Both the position numbers and the translations under genes were made by a program. A DNA stretch of 36,812 bases, taken from assembly GCA_052035295.1 (NCBI GenBank), contig JBPOHS010000203.1:1-36812 (forward strand), given 5' to 3'. The stretch comes from HdN1 sp052035295 (GTDB lineage: Bacteria; Pseudomonadota; Gammaproteobacteria; Pseudomonadales; Ketobacteraceae). Within the stretch, counting starts at the first letter, position 1. Every line of letters starts with the position of its first letter. Positions 6,718-14,636 of the stretch are shown piece after piece. The notes under the pieces are model-generated. The model did not search any database and was not told the origin of the DNA. It saw only the letters and a list, made by a program, of their open reading frames with translations.

Positions 6718-9636
6718 CTACATCAGTGGCTCAGGCATGGCGATGCCATAACCTTGCGCATAATCCACACCCAATGCTTTGAGTCGTTCGCGGATCTGCT
6801 CGTTTTCAACAAATTCAGCAATGGTTTGCTTGCCCATGACATGGCCAATGCGGTTTATTGACTCCACCATGGCAAAATCAATTTCATCCTGCACGATATC
6901 CACCACGAACAAACCATCGATTTTCAGATAGTCCACCGGCAGGTTTTTCAGATAGCCGTAAGAGGAAAAGCCACTGCCAAAATCATCGAGGGAAAAGCGA
7001 CAACCAATGGCCTTGAATTTATCAATGAAGCCAATGGTCTTGGTGAGATTGGTAACAGCCACGGTTTCAGTGATTTCAAAACAAATCAACTGGGGTCGGA
7101 TGTGATGCTGCTCGAACTGCCCGAACACAAACCCTTCAAAATCATCATCACCCAAGGACAGCCCCGAGAGATTGATGGCGTACATGTGGTCATCACCCTG
7201 CTTTTCCGGATGCGCCGCCAACCATGCAAACAAATTGCGAATGACCCAGCGGTCAACCGCCGGCATGAGGTTATAGCGTTCGGCGGCGGGCAAAAACGAA
7301 CCGGGCGGAAGCACCTCGTTATTGCTGCCACGCATCCGCACCAGAATTTCAAAATGCACCGGCGCTGCATCGGGGCTTTTCAGTTTCGCTGCATCCACTG
7401 GCACGATGGCCTGCTTGTATAGCATGAACAAACCATGTTCCAGCGCTTCGTTGATGCGCGACGCCCACTGCATTTCGTTCTGCGCCATGACCAGATTCTG
7501 GTCGCCAGGACGGTATTCGTGCACGCGATTGCGACCGGATTCCTTGGCGGCATAACAGGCGGCATCGGCCAGACTCAGCACCTCGGAAACAGACTGACTG
7601 GTTTCGGTAACGGGAACCAGCCCGATGCTGACGCCCAACGTGAAGAACTTGTCTTCCCACACAAACCGGAAATCCTGTATCACGCTCTTGAGTTTGTTCG
7701 CGACCTGCAAAGTGTGGTACCCGGAACAGCGTTCCAGCAACACCCCGAATTCATCGCCACCCAGCCGCGCCAGCGTGTCACCACCGCGCATTTGTTGCTG
7801 CAACTGCCAGGTGACCTGACGCAGCAGCTCATCCCCCGCGATATGGCCACAGGTATCATTGACCAGTTTGAACTGGTCGAGATCCATATACATCAAGGCA
7901 TGTTCGACGTGATCGCGATGGGCGCTGAACAACGCCCGCTGCAGCCGTATTTCGAATTCGCGTCGATTGACCAGGCCGGTCAACGGATCATGCCGCGCCA
8001 GGAAATGCAGTTGTTCTTCGCTTTTCTTGCGGGCCGTGATATCCACCACGAAGCCCTCGATATATTCGAGGTTGCGGGTTTTTACGAGCTTGGCCGACAA
8101 CGAGCACCAGAACGGCGTAGTGTCGCGGCGCTGCCCCTGCGCTTCGAAATTCAACACCTGCCCTTTCAGCAGCACGGAACGACGAAATTCGTGATAATGC
8201 ACGGGATTGAGAAATTCCTGGTCGATATTTTGCGAGGCCGCATACATGAAATCTTCGGTGGTCGCATACCCCATGAAGTGTGCCATCGCCGGGTTGGCGC
8301 TCAGGAATTTACCATCGAGCGTGCACTGGAAAATACCTTCAATGGCGTTTTCATAGAGTGATTTGAATTTTTCGAGGTTCTTGATGGCCTCCTGCTTGGC
8401 GACCAGTTTTTCGCGCTTGTCGCGATTGATGCGATCCGCCAGCGCCAGCGAAAACAGCACCACCTCAAAACTCGATCCAATCTGCATACTGTGGCTGGTG
8501 AACAAATTGCTCGGCAAAAAGCCGTATTTGTTCAATGCAAACGCGATGGAACCCACCATGAAAAAGAACCAGGCACTCAGATAATAACGCGCGATATTCG
8601 CGTGTTTGAGAAACAGGTAGGCCCCCACGCCCAGACACAACACGCAGACAACCGCCCCCCACGCCACCACCACACGAATGGCCACGGAATACGGCAGAAT
8701 CAACGCAGCCACAGCCGTCAAGACGCCAATCAGTGAAGCCCCCAGCATGCTTTGCGATAGCCGGGGAAAATAACTTGGCAGGTTCAGGAAAGTGTTCGAA
8801 AACAAACAGATAAAAATGGTAATGAACGCAATGAAAATGACAAAACTGATTTCATGAAACGACGGTAAATCCGGCCACAACCATTGGTACGCAAAACCAT
8901 CGATGCTCGACTGGAACAACAACAGTGACAGCGCATAACAGACATAATAAAAGTAGGCCGGCTCACGCACCGAAAAATAGATAAAGATGTTGTACAGCAC
9001 CATCACAATAATGACGCCGTAGTAAATTCCTTTCAGAATCAGGACATGCTGCTCTTTTTGCTGAAAGGCATCCGATTCCCAGAGCATCGCCGGCACTTCG
9101 AGCGTGCCCGAGGTTTGCACCCGCATCCAGATATCCAGCTGGCCGTTTCGGCTTTCCGGCAGCGGGAACAGGAAATAACGATGCGGCTTCGGCCGGTTGC
9201 TGAAGCCTTCGTGGTCACCGGACTTGTAGCGCGCGATGATCCGGCCCTCGCTGACAAACCAGACACCGATATCATCCAGCAAGGAATAGCTGACTTCGAG
9301 CAGGCGCCGCTCGTGCGGGTCCAGGTCCTGAATCGACACACGAAACCAGTACGCCGACGCGGTGTAGCCGAAGTTGGGCACCTGTTTGTCGATGGTTTTC
9401 CAGTTCAGGTCAGGACCGTGCAAGAGATCTTCAACGTCGAGGGAGGCCTGCGGATCTTCGTAATAGAGAAAGCGTTCACCGAGATTGATGGCGGGGCCAA
9501 CACTGACCGACACGGCGGAATCCCCTGCCAATGCATCCGCCCGCACCGACAGGGAGACAGACAGGATACAGGCCACCGCCAAGCAGAGCCGAAGCAGCAG
9601 CGGCATACAGCGGGTAGCAATCCGGGAATGAGGCAT
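6718..9636 (-). CDS. 7TMR-DISM sensor with PAS, GGDEF and EAL domains (c-di-GMP turnover)
   Basis: 972 residues from the ATG at 9636 (a TTG at 9639 is in frame). A signal peptide of about 35 residues precedes a periplasmic 7TMR-DISMED2-type beta domain (about 45-190, SAYWFRVSIQDL) and a seven-helix 7TMR-DISM membrane region (about 205-405). A PAS domain follows (about 435-545, ending FVVDITARKKSEEQ), then GGDEF (about 555-715) and EAL (about 735-970). The cyclase signature LGGDEF is intact, with an RxxD inhibitory site (RGGD) five residues before it. In the phosphodiesterase domain EAL reads EIL, but the other key residues remain: INLSG, FEITETV, LDDFGSGFSS, LKIDG, AEFVENE and AQGYG. Both activities are possible. 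The periplasmic and membrane parts would sense an unknown ligand. The gene stands alone between the lipoprotein gene and cmoM. Confidence 0.93.
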   Translation of the reverse strand: MPHSRIATRCMPLLLRLCLAVACILSVSLSVRADALAGDSAVSVSVGPAINLGERFLYYEDPQASLDVEDLLHGPDLNWKTIDKQVPNFGYTASAYWFRVSIQDLDPHERRLLEVSYSLLDDIGVWFVSEGRIIARYKSGDHEGFSNRPKPHRYFLFPLPESRNGQLDIWMRVQTSGTLEVPAMLWESDAFQQKEQHVLILKGIYYGVIIVMVLYNIFIYFSVREPAYFYYVCYALSLLLFQSSIDGFAYQWLWPDLPSFHEISFVIFIAFITIFICLFSNTFLNLPSYFPRLSQSMLGASLIGVLTAVAALILPYSVAIRVVVAWGAVVCVLCLGVGAYLFLKHANIARYYLSAWFFFMVGSIAFALNKYGFLPSNLFTSHSMQIGSSFEVVLFSLALADRINRDKREKLVAKQEAIKNLEKFKSLYENAIEGIFQCTLDGKFLSANPAMAHFMGYATTEDFMYAASQNIDQEFLNPVHYHEFRRSVLLKGQVLNFEAQGQRRDTTPFWCSLSAKLVKTRNLEYIEGFVVDITARKKSEEQLHFLARHDPLTGLVNRREFEIRLQRALFSAHRDHVEHALMYMDLDQFKLVNDTCGHIAGDELLRQVTWQLQQQMRGGDTLARLGGDEFGVLLERCSGYHTLQVANKLKSVIQDFRFVWEDKFFTLGVSIGLVPVTETSQSVSEVLSLADAACYAAKESGRNRVHEYRPGDQNLVMAQNEMQWASRINEALEHGLFMLYKQAIVPVDAAKLKSPDAAPVHFEILVRMRGSNNEVLPPGSFLPAAERYNLMPAVDRWVIRNLFAWLAAHPEKQGDDHMYAINLSGLSLGDDDFEGFVFGQFEQHHIRPQLICFEITETVAVTNLTKTIGFIDKFKAIGCRFSLDDFGSGFSSYGYLKNLPVDYLKIDGLFVVDIVQDEIDFAMVESINRIGHVMGKQTIAEFVENEQIRERLKALGVDYAQGYGIAMPEPLM

Positions 9637-9756
9637 CAATGCCGCCTGTGACCATGGCGAAGGGATTCATTCTAGAAATCTAGCCCAGTCAGCCATTTTC
9701 TCAAGCGCGGCCAGCCTGGCGGGGCCACCTTGGCGCGGCCAGCCACCGCTCAACGC

Positions 9757-10530
9757 TCAGCCCGGCGGCGCCTGACACAACAGATGGACATATCGCCCCA
9801 TGCGCCAGAAGGGTTCGCGGCGGGAATGCGCCAGCTCCAGTTGTAACACCTGTTCCTCGGACGCACGCATCCGACGATCCTTGGCCATGTAGTCGCTGAA
9901 AACCCGCACACCGGAACACGCCACCACCCGGAACAGCTCGGTTTCGATCCATTGCATGACGTCAGTCGGCACCAGCGGGCAGCCCGGCGTCAGCTTGAAG
10001 CCGTTGAGCGAGGGATTGTTGGCGAGAATGGGCGCGAAGTCCCCCTGCCGCAGCAGATTGAATTCCAGCGACCAGCGGTTGTAGAACATCAACGACAGGT
10101 AACCGCCGGGAGCCACCAGCGACAGTACGTGAGCAAGGGTATCGCGGGGCTGTGCCAGCCATTCCAGCACCGCATGAAAGAATACCAACTGGAACGGCTG
10201 CGGAAACGCCAACTGCTGTACCGCGCCCGCATGAAAGTCGATACGATCGGCGACCTGGGCGTCGGCCGCCTGCTGGCGGGCGTTGGCCACCATGACCGAT
10301 GACAGGTCACAATAGGTGACCTGATGCCCGCGTCGTGCCGCGTCGATGGCCATCTGACCATAGCCGCCGCCGGCATCGAGCACGTGCCATTGGCCCTGTT
10401 CATAGGCAGGTACCAGCTCGGCCAGGTCACGGTGAACCACGGCACGACGCACCTTGCCCTTGAGCGAATTACCAATGCGCTGATGGAAACGCTCAGCGAG
10501 GTCATCAAAATTACGGTCTTCGGGGTTCAT
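9757..10530 (-). CDS. cmoM: tRNA 5-carboxymethoxyuridine methyltransferase CmoM
   Basis: 257-residue class I SAM-dependent methyltransferase matching E. coli CmoM (formerly SmtA) along its length. The family methylates cmo5U at tRNA position 34 to mcmo5U, widening decoding of NYN codons. Matching landmarks are the opening DRNFDDLAERF, the SAM-binding HVLDAGGGYGQMAID, GHQVTYCDLS, the HAVLEWLAQPRD segment, APGGYLSLMFYNRWS and the late GVRVFSDYMAKDRR. Length equals the E. coli protein (about 260). The ribosome-binding site is weak: the nearest GGAAGG lies about 14 bases before the ATG. It is upstream of, and on the same strand as, the DISM/GGDEF/EAL gene, but 120 bases separate them and no functional link is evident. 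Confidence 0.93.
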   Translation of the reverse strand: MNPEDRNFDDLAERFHQRIGNSLKGKVRRAVVHRDLAELVPAYEQGQWHVLDAGGGYGQMAIDAARRGHQVTYCDLSSVMVANARQQAADAQVADRIDFHAGAVQQLAFPQPFQLVFFHAVLEWLAQPRDTLAHVLSLVAPGGYLSLMFYNRWSLEFNLLRQGDFAPILANNPSLNGFKLTPGCPLVPTDVMQWIETELFRVVACSGVRVFSDYMAKDRRMRASEEQVLQLELAHSRREPFWRMGRYVHLLCQAPPG

Positions 10531-10864
10531 GGGGCAGACGGCACCTTCCGGGAACAGGAACCGGCCATTTTACAGGCTTTGCCCCCGACATCCGTGAGCG
10601 CGGGGCAAAAATTTACCCTGTTGCCGGCCGCACACCCCAGCCAGCCCAAGCCCGTCACCAATGTCAATCTGTATATTTTTTGATCTTTTTAACAAATCCC
10701 TCAAGTCGAACTAGCGTACCTGACCGCCAAGGACTTACAATTCCCGTCATGACGTGACAATTTTCGTCAACAGAATAAAAACACCTACAACAAATCGAAA
10801 GACACCCCTGCCAACGCCAACCTCTTTCAGGCGGCGCAAGCGGTGGCAACCCGAGGTCCAAGCC
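10531..10864. other. Intergenic region between cmoM and the small basic ORF
   Basis: 334 bases with no convincing gene. It should hold the cmoM promoter (minus) and that of the small ORF (plus). The clearest structure is the dyad cluster at 10745-10769, described separately. From about 10680 to 10800 the composition is richer in A and T than the flanking genes, as expected for promoters, but I could not settle on a -35/-10 pair. Confidence 0.5.
10745..10769. promoter_or_regulatory. Adjacent dyads upstream of the small ORF, possible operator
   Basis: A perfect 10-base palindrome CGTCATGACG (10745-10754) is followed at once by TGAC (10755-10758), seven bases and GTCA (10766-10769). The repeated TGAC/GTCA half-sites suggest a dimeric regulator binding in tandem. 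They lie about 95 bases before the small ORF. The cognate regulator is unknown. Confidence 0.35.
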
Positions 10865-11014
10865 ATGTTGCAAAAAATCAAACAGAAGATCCGCATCTAC
10901 AAGATCAAAAAGGATGCTGTTCAGCATCCCCGCACCCCCGTCGCCACCATGGAAGACGTGCACCGCAAGGTGGCCGAATACAAGAGCGCAAAAACCGCCT
11001 CTATCCATCAGTAA
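10865..11014 (+). CDS. Small basic protein of unknown function (49 aa)
   Basis: Short frame with a good ribosome-binding site (GAGG, about eight bases before the ATG). The N-terminal 17 residues (MLQKIKQKIRIYKIKKD) alternate hydrophobic and Lys/Arg residues and would form a strongly basic amphipathic helix. The remainder (VATMEDVHRKVAEYKSAK) looks like a second, more ordinary helix. The frame extends upstream to an ATG at 10754, but that part has no ribosome-binding site and unlikely composition. I do not recognise a family. A membrane-surface or nucleic-acid contact would suit the first helix; that is inference. The acyl-CoA-binding protein gene starts 157 bases downstream on the same strand, apparently with its own promoter. 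Confidence 0.45.
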   Translation: MLQKIKQKIRIYKIKKDAVQHPRTPVATMEDVHRKVAEYKSAKTASIHQ

Positions 11015-11109
11015 CGTTCGATCACCGACGTTTGGCTTTGTCGCGCATTGCAGCAGTCAGTGCGGCCAAGGCGCACAGGCTATGCCTGCAATAAAATCGG
11101 ACGGTTTAC

Positions 11110-11137
11110 TTGCACCCGACCTGAGAGTGCGTATATT
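11110..11137 (+). promoter_or_regulatory. Candidate promoter of the acyl-CoA-binding protein gene
   Basis: TTGCAC (11110-11115), a 16-base spacer and TATATT (11132-11137) lie 35 bases before the ATG, placing a transcript start near 11144. The -10 matches the sigma-70 consensus at five of six positions; the -35 is weaker. Confidence 0.45.
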
Positions 11138-11171
11138 TCTGAGCTTCCTGCCAAAATAATGAGGGGTAACC

Positions 11172-11444
11172 ATGTCTGATCTGAAAGCGCAGTTCGAAGC
11201 CACGGTGAAAATGATTCAGTCCGGCGAAGGCGAATTCAAACCTTCGAATGACCTGAAGCTCGAAATGTACGCCTTGTTCAAGCAAGCGACCGAAGGCAAC
11301 GTCAACGGCAAGAAGCCCGGACTGACCGATTTCGTGGGTCGCATGAAGTATTCGGCCTGGGAAAACCTGAAGGGCATGTCATCCGATAAAGCGATGCAGA
11401 CCTACGTAGACAAAGTTAACGACATCATGAAGAAGATCAAGTAA
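11172..11444 (+). CDS. Acyl-CoA-binding protein (ACBP)
   Basis: 90-residue cytosolic four-helix protein that binds long-chain acyl-CoA esters, buffering them and carrying them to enzymes. The full family pattern is present: an opening MSDLKAQFEATVKMI, then LKLEMYALFKQATEGNVNG, KPGLTDFVGRMKYSAWENLK and a closing helix with MQTYVDKVNDIMKKI. The Tyr and Lys residues that contact the CoA moiety in characterised ACBPs fall in the LEMYALFKQA and MKYSAW segments. The start has a strong GAGGGG site. ACBPs are common in eukaryotes and patchy in bacteria, where they often occur in lipid-rich lineages. The wax-ester synthase and FadL elsewhere in the window fit that. It appears to be a single-gene transcript with a candidate promoter upstream and a terminator downstream. 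Confidence 0.95.
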   Translation: MSDLKAQFEATVKMIQSGEGEFKPSNDLKLEMYALFKQATEGNVNGKKPGLTDFVGRMKYSAWENLKGMSSDKAMQTYVDKVNDIMKKIK

Positions 11445-11464
11445 GCTTATTTACTTATAAGCTT
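11443..11464. repeat. Inverted repeat overlapping the ACBP stop codon
   Basis: AAGCTTAT (11443-11450) and ATAAGCTT (11457-11464) are perfect 8-base arms around ttactt. The first arm includes the last two bases of the ACBP stop codon. No T-tract follows, so this is a 3' end hairpin that may protect the messenger rather than a terminator. Confidence 0.55.
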
Positions 11465-11497
11465 CCAGCCTGTTTTGTTGGGAACAGATGCGCAACC

Positions 11498-12481
11498 TCA
11501 AGGAGAGTGAGGTGTTTTTGCAAGATTCTGTTCAGATAGCTCCCGCCCGGCTTGTCCGGGCTTTTTTTTGCCCTCGGCATCGTCACGAAACCAGGGATGC
11601 TCGCACAGACGCGACGCGACGAACTCCGCAAATGCCCTGAGCGCAGAAGGCATGTGCTGCCGTGAGGGGTACATGGCAAACAACCCGCCATCCATGGCCG
11701 AATACTCGGGCAGCACCGGTACCAGACTGCCATTACGCACTTCCTCATCACAAATGAAAGGATTGGTCAGCACCAGCCCCAAGCCGGCGACGGCGGCATC
11801 CACGGCCATGGACAGGTTATTCACGCACAAACGGCCCCGCACCGTACGCACACACTCCCCTCTCGCCCCCGGTCGGTAAAGCCGCACCGTGTTCTGTCCC
11901 GGCTGCAGGAACAGAATGCATTCATGCTGCTCAAGCGCCTCAGGCGACTGTGGATACCCGCAGCGCACCAGATAATCGGGACTGGCAAACCAACGCCGGG
12001 TAATGGTGCCCAAACGGCGGGCGATCAAGGAAGAATCCCGGAACTCGCCAATCCGCAGCGCCAGATCAAACCGCTCCTCGACCAGATTGACCAGGCGCCC
12101 GGACAGTTCGGCTTCGAGCGTCACCTGCGGATGCTGCAGCATGAACTCCGCCACCAACTTGCCCATGAACTTCATGCCGAATTCCACCGGCATAGTGATG
12201 CGCAAGTGGCCCCGCGGTGACTGCTGCATTTCCCGGACCTGCGCCTCGGCTTCTTCGAGCTCGGCAAAGACACGCTGCAGATGCTCGTAAAGCCCACGGC
12301 CGGCATCGGTCAGACGCAGACTGCGCGTGGTGCGGGTGAGCAGGCGCACCCCCAGCTCGTTTTCCAGGCTGGCCACGTGTCGACTCACCGACGAGGTCGG
12401 CAACCCCAACCGGCGGGCAGCACCGGAAAAGCTGCCTTCCATCACGACACGGTAAAACACACTGGCGGCTTCGAGCTGCAT
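11498..12481 (-). CDS. LysR-family transcriptional regulator
   Basis: 327 residues from the ATG at 12481; a GTG at 12496 would add five. The N-terminal winged helix-turn-helix is typical (FYRVVMEGSFSGAARRLGLP, SSVSRHVASLENELGVRLL, RTTRSLRLTDAG), followed by a periplasmic-binding-protein-like effector domain from about residue 90 (GHLRITMPVEFGMKF). It belongs to the AaeR/DmlR-like branch by general look. The gene is divergent from the pirin gene with about 105 bases between, the usual layout for a LysR protein controlling its neighbour. The effector is unknown. The tail (EGKKKPGQAGREL onward) extends past the usual end of about 300 residues because the frame runs through the ACBP terminator. 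It includes an A8 run on the coding strand where slippage is conceivable. Confidence 0.9.
   Translation of the reverse strand: MQLEAASVFYRVVMEGSFSGAARRLGLPTSSVSRHVASLENELGVRLLTRTTRSLRLTDAGRGLYEHLQRVFAELEEAEAQVREMQQSPRGHLRITMPVEFGMKFMGKLVAEFMLQHPQVTLEAELSGRLVNLVEERFDLALRIGEFRDSSLIARRLGTITRRWFASPDYLVRCGYPQSPEALEQHECILFLQPGQNTVRLYRPGARGECVRTVRGRLCVNNLSMAVDAAVAGLGLVLTNPFICDEEVRNGSLVPVLPEYSAMDGGLFAMYPSRQHMPSALRAFAEFVASRLCEHPWFRDDAEGKKKPGQAGRELSEQNLAKTPHSP
11545..11569 (+). terminator. Rho-independent terminator of the ACBP gene, inside the 3' end of lysR
   Basis: GCCCGG (11545-11550), loop cttgt, CCGGGC (11556-11561), then eight T residues (11562-11569). It is well formed for plus-strand transcription. 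It lies within the last 75 bases of the convergent LysR gene, where it encodes part of a Lys/Gly-rich tail. Confidence 0.8.
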
Positions 12482-12509
12482 GATTGTTGTCTTCACAGCA
12501 ATAGTGATT

Positions 12510-12533
12510 TGAATATTGCGAGACTAATACACA
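12510..12533. promoter_or_regulatory. Candidate LysR operator between lysR and the pirin gene
   Basis: A rough dyad with outer halves AGT/ACT and a central AATATT lies in the roughly 105-base divergent gap, about 30-50 bases before the LysR start and 55-75 before the pirin start. The arms differ in spacing by one base and the match to a T-N11-A site is imperfect. The call rests mainly on position. Confidence 0.25.
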
Positions 12534-12586
12534 ACCAGCAACAAGGCTAGGATTACCCCAACGACACACAGCAACGAGGTGATCCC

Positions 12587-13273
12587 ATGCTGACGATCCG
12601 ACGCGCCACCGAGCGTGGCCATGTCCAAATGGGCTGGCTCGATACCTGGCATACCTTTTCCTTCGGTTCCTACTACGACCCCCAACACATGGGCAGCTCG
12701 GTGCTGCGCGTCATCAACGATGACCGGGTCGCGCCCCATACCGGCTTCGGCATGCACGGCCACCGCAACATGGAGATCCTGACCGTCATGCTGGCCGGCA
12801 CCCTGACCCACCAGGACAGCATGAACAACGAGGCCCGGCTCAGCGCAGGCGAATACCAGTTGATGAGCGCCGGGAAGGGCGTGATGCACAGCGAATTCAA
12901 CCGGGGGAATGAGCCCGTTCACCTGCTGCAAATCTGGCTGGAACCCAACGAAGTCAACACACCGCCCGGCTACCGCCAGGAGCGGCTGCCCGAGGCAGAA
13001 GGGCTCACCCTGATTGCCTCGCCCGAGGGTGCCGACGGGAGCTTCGTGATCCGGCAGGACGCACGCGTCTGGCGAGGCAAACAAACCCAAGCTGCCGCGC
13101 TCACCTACGCGCTGCCCGCCGGCCGCACCGCCTGGTTGCACATGATCCATGGCAGTCTGCTTCTGAATGGCCAGAGACTGCAGGAAGGCGACGGCGCAGA
13201 AGTCACGCAGCACACCGAACTGGTGCTTGAATGTGCCGACGGCAGCGACTTTCTGCTGTTTGATTTGCCTTGA
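12587..13273 (+). CDS. yhhW: Pirin-family protein, YhhW-like (putative quercetin 2,3-dioxygenase)
   Basis: 228-residue bicupin very close to E. coli YhhW (231 residues), which has quercetinase activity in vitro. The shared opening is RRATERGH..GWLDTWHTFSF, followed by LRVINDD. The metal ligands are His57 and His59 (MHGHRNME), His101 and Glu103 (GVMHSEFN), the same positions as in YhhW. The C-terminal cupin lacks a metal set, as usual in the family. GAGGTG precedes the ATG. The natural substrate is unknown in any bacterium; LysR-pirin-reductase neighbourhoods are common and suggest redox or aromatic stress. The RutE-type gene follows after 42 bases on the same strand, so the two are probably co-transcribed under the divergent LysR protein. 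Confidence 0.92.
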   Translation: MLTIRRATERGHVQMGWLDTWHTFSFGSYYDPQHMGSSVLRVINDDRVAPHTGFGMHGHRNMEILTVMLAGTLTHQDSMNNEARLSAGEYQLMSAGKGVMHSEFNRGNEPVHLLQIWLEPNEVNTPPGYRQERLPEAEGLTLIASPEGADGSFVIRQDARVWRGKQTQAAALTYALPAGRTAWLHMIHGSLLLNGQRLQEGDGAEVTQHTELVLECADGSDFLLFDLP

Positions 13274-13315
13274 CGCAACGATGTCCTTAAACCTTTTTAC
13301 CCACAGGAGCACCCC

Positions 13316-13918
13316 ATGACTACCGCCGAACACCAAGCCCTCGACAGCCAGGCACTGGCCCAACTGTTCACCGACGCACGCACCCACCACGGTTTTCTCG
13401 ACAAGGACGTCCCTGACGACGTCCTCAAGCAACTTTACGACCTGACCAAGTGGGCACCGACCGCGTTCAACGCGTCTCCCGCGCGCTTCGTGTTCGTCAA
13501 ATCGAAAGCCGCCAAGGAAAAACTCGCGCAAGCGCTGATGCCCAACAACGTCGAACAAACCATGCAAGCCGCAGTGACCGTGATCGTCGCCACGGACAGC
13601 GAATTCTACGAACACCTGCCGCGCCTCTACCCCGCCTACGATGCGCGCCCCATTTTTGCCAACAACCCTGCCCTGGCAGACATTGCCGGCTTCCGTAACG
13701 GCACACTTCAGGGCGCCTACCTGTTGCTGGCGGCCCGCGCCCTCGGCCTCGACGGTGGCGCCATGAGCGGGTTCGATAATGCCAAACTCGACGAATTGTT
13801 CTTTCCGGAAGGCAAAGTGCGCTCCAACTTCCTGCTCAACCTGGGCTATGGCGACCACAGCAAACTGTATCCACGTGGCCCGCGCCTTGCGTTCGAGGAA
13901 GCCGCCCGTATCGACTGA
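13316..13918 (+). CDS. rutE: RutE-family nitroreductase-fold reductase (malonic semialdehyde reductase-like)
   Basis: 200-residue FMN-dependent nitroreductase-superfamily protein aligning with E. coli RutE end to end: LFTDARTHHGF near the start, TKWAPTAFNASPARFVFVKS, TVIVATDSEFYEHLP, then FRNGTLQGAYLLLAARALGL and SGFDNAKLDELFF, with LGYGDHSKLYPRGPRL near the end. RutE reduces toxic malonic semialdehyde to 3-hydroxypropionate in pyrimidine breakdown. No other rut genes are in the window, so here it may handle a semialdehyde from another pathway, and the symbol is by similarity only. AGGAG precedes the ATG. It follows the pirin gene closely and probably shares its transcript. A GC hairpin (13938-13957, CCGCAG/CTGCGG) lies just after the stop but lacks a T-tract. 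Confidence 0.88.
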   Translation: MTTAEHQALDSQALAQLFTDARTHHGFLDKDVPDDVLKQLYDLTKWAPTAFNASPARFVFVKSKAAKEKLAQALMPNNVEQTMQAAVTVIVATDSEFYEHLPRLYPAYDARPIFANNPALADIAGFRNGTLQGAYLLLAARALGLDGGAMSGFDNAKLDELFFPEGKVRSNFLLNLGYGDHSKLYPRGPRLAFEEAARID

Positions 13919-14053
13919 TCGCCCCTGGAAACGATGGCCGCAGCCGTATCGCTGCGGTCAATCACATTGCCCGTTTTGGCCAGTGTCAGTCTCTGCTGCG
14001 CTTGCTAACGTGACGCCCATCGTTCAGCGCCATCAATCACGCAGGAGTAACGC

Positions 14054-14614
14054 ATGAGCCAGTGCCCGGTTGCACACGAGAACGCCCCGAATTCCACCCC
14101 CCATTCTGCCCACACCAGCGCCGGCGAACGCGCCCTCGCCTATTTCGACTCGCTCGAACCGGCGAGCATCGAGTTCATGTTGGGCAAATGGCGAGGGGAA
14201 GGCGTTCCAACCGACCACCCGATGGATGGCATGCTGGAAAACTTCAATTGGCATGGCAAGGAGTTCGTATCGGCAGATCACGTGCATCCACTGGTGTTCA
14301 AGCGCCACGATGGCCTGCTGGTGAAGTTGAACCCGCAATGGATGCCGATGAAATACGCGCGCAATACCGCGTTCTCGCGCCAGGAATGGTTTCGCAAGCT
14401 GTTCGATCTGGGAACGCGCGTGATGCAGACACAGGCCTCGAAGGCCCGTCTACGCATGACAGAATATCGTGGCAAATCGAGTGCGACGATGATTTACGAT
14501 GATTTGCCGATCAACGATGTCTTCCGCAAAATCGATGACAATACGGTGCTGGGGGTGATGGATCTGAAGGGCATGCGACAGCCGTTTTTCTTCAAGCTCT
14601 CACGCGAGGGATGA
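14054..14614 (+). CDS. GXWXG and DUF4334 domain protein
   Basis: 186 residues; AGGAG six bases before the ATG. The first 30 residues are polar and probably flexible. Residues 33-95 hold the GXWXG domain (MLGKWRGEGVPTDHPMDGML, giving G-K-W-R-G), and residues 115-182 match the DUF4334 pattern (ARLRMTEYRGKSSATMIYDD, then PINDVFRKID, ending GVMDLKGMRQPFFFKLSRE). The pair usually occurs together in small cytosolic proteins that may bind a ligand in a lipocalin-like barrel; no activity is established. It is 135 bases after the RutE-type gene on the same strand and could belong to the LysR-linked group. The next gene is convergent, with only 22 bases between stop codons. Confidence 0.85.
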   Translation: MSQCPVAHENAPNSTPHSAHTSAGERALAYFDSLEPASIEFMLGKWRGEGVPTDHPMDGMLENFNWHGKEFVSADHVHPLVFKRHDGLLVKLNPQWMPMKYARNTAFSRQEWFRKLFDLGTRVMQTQASKARLRMTEYRGKSSATMIYDDLPINDVFRKIDDNTVLGVMDLKGMRQPFFFKLSREG

Positions 14615-14636
14615 GTGGCAAGGCTGGGCGGCGCCC

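Noticed and set aside
9705..9748. Repeated GCGCGGCCAGCC before cmoM stop
   Set aside because: Only two 12-base copies in a GC-rich gap with no stem and T-tract; likely chance.
12524..13858. Minus-strand frame of 444 codons
   Set aside because: Antisense to the pirin and RutE-type genes, both of which match known families and have good ribosome-binding sites.
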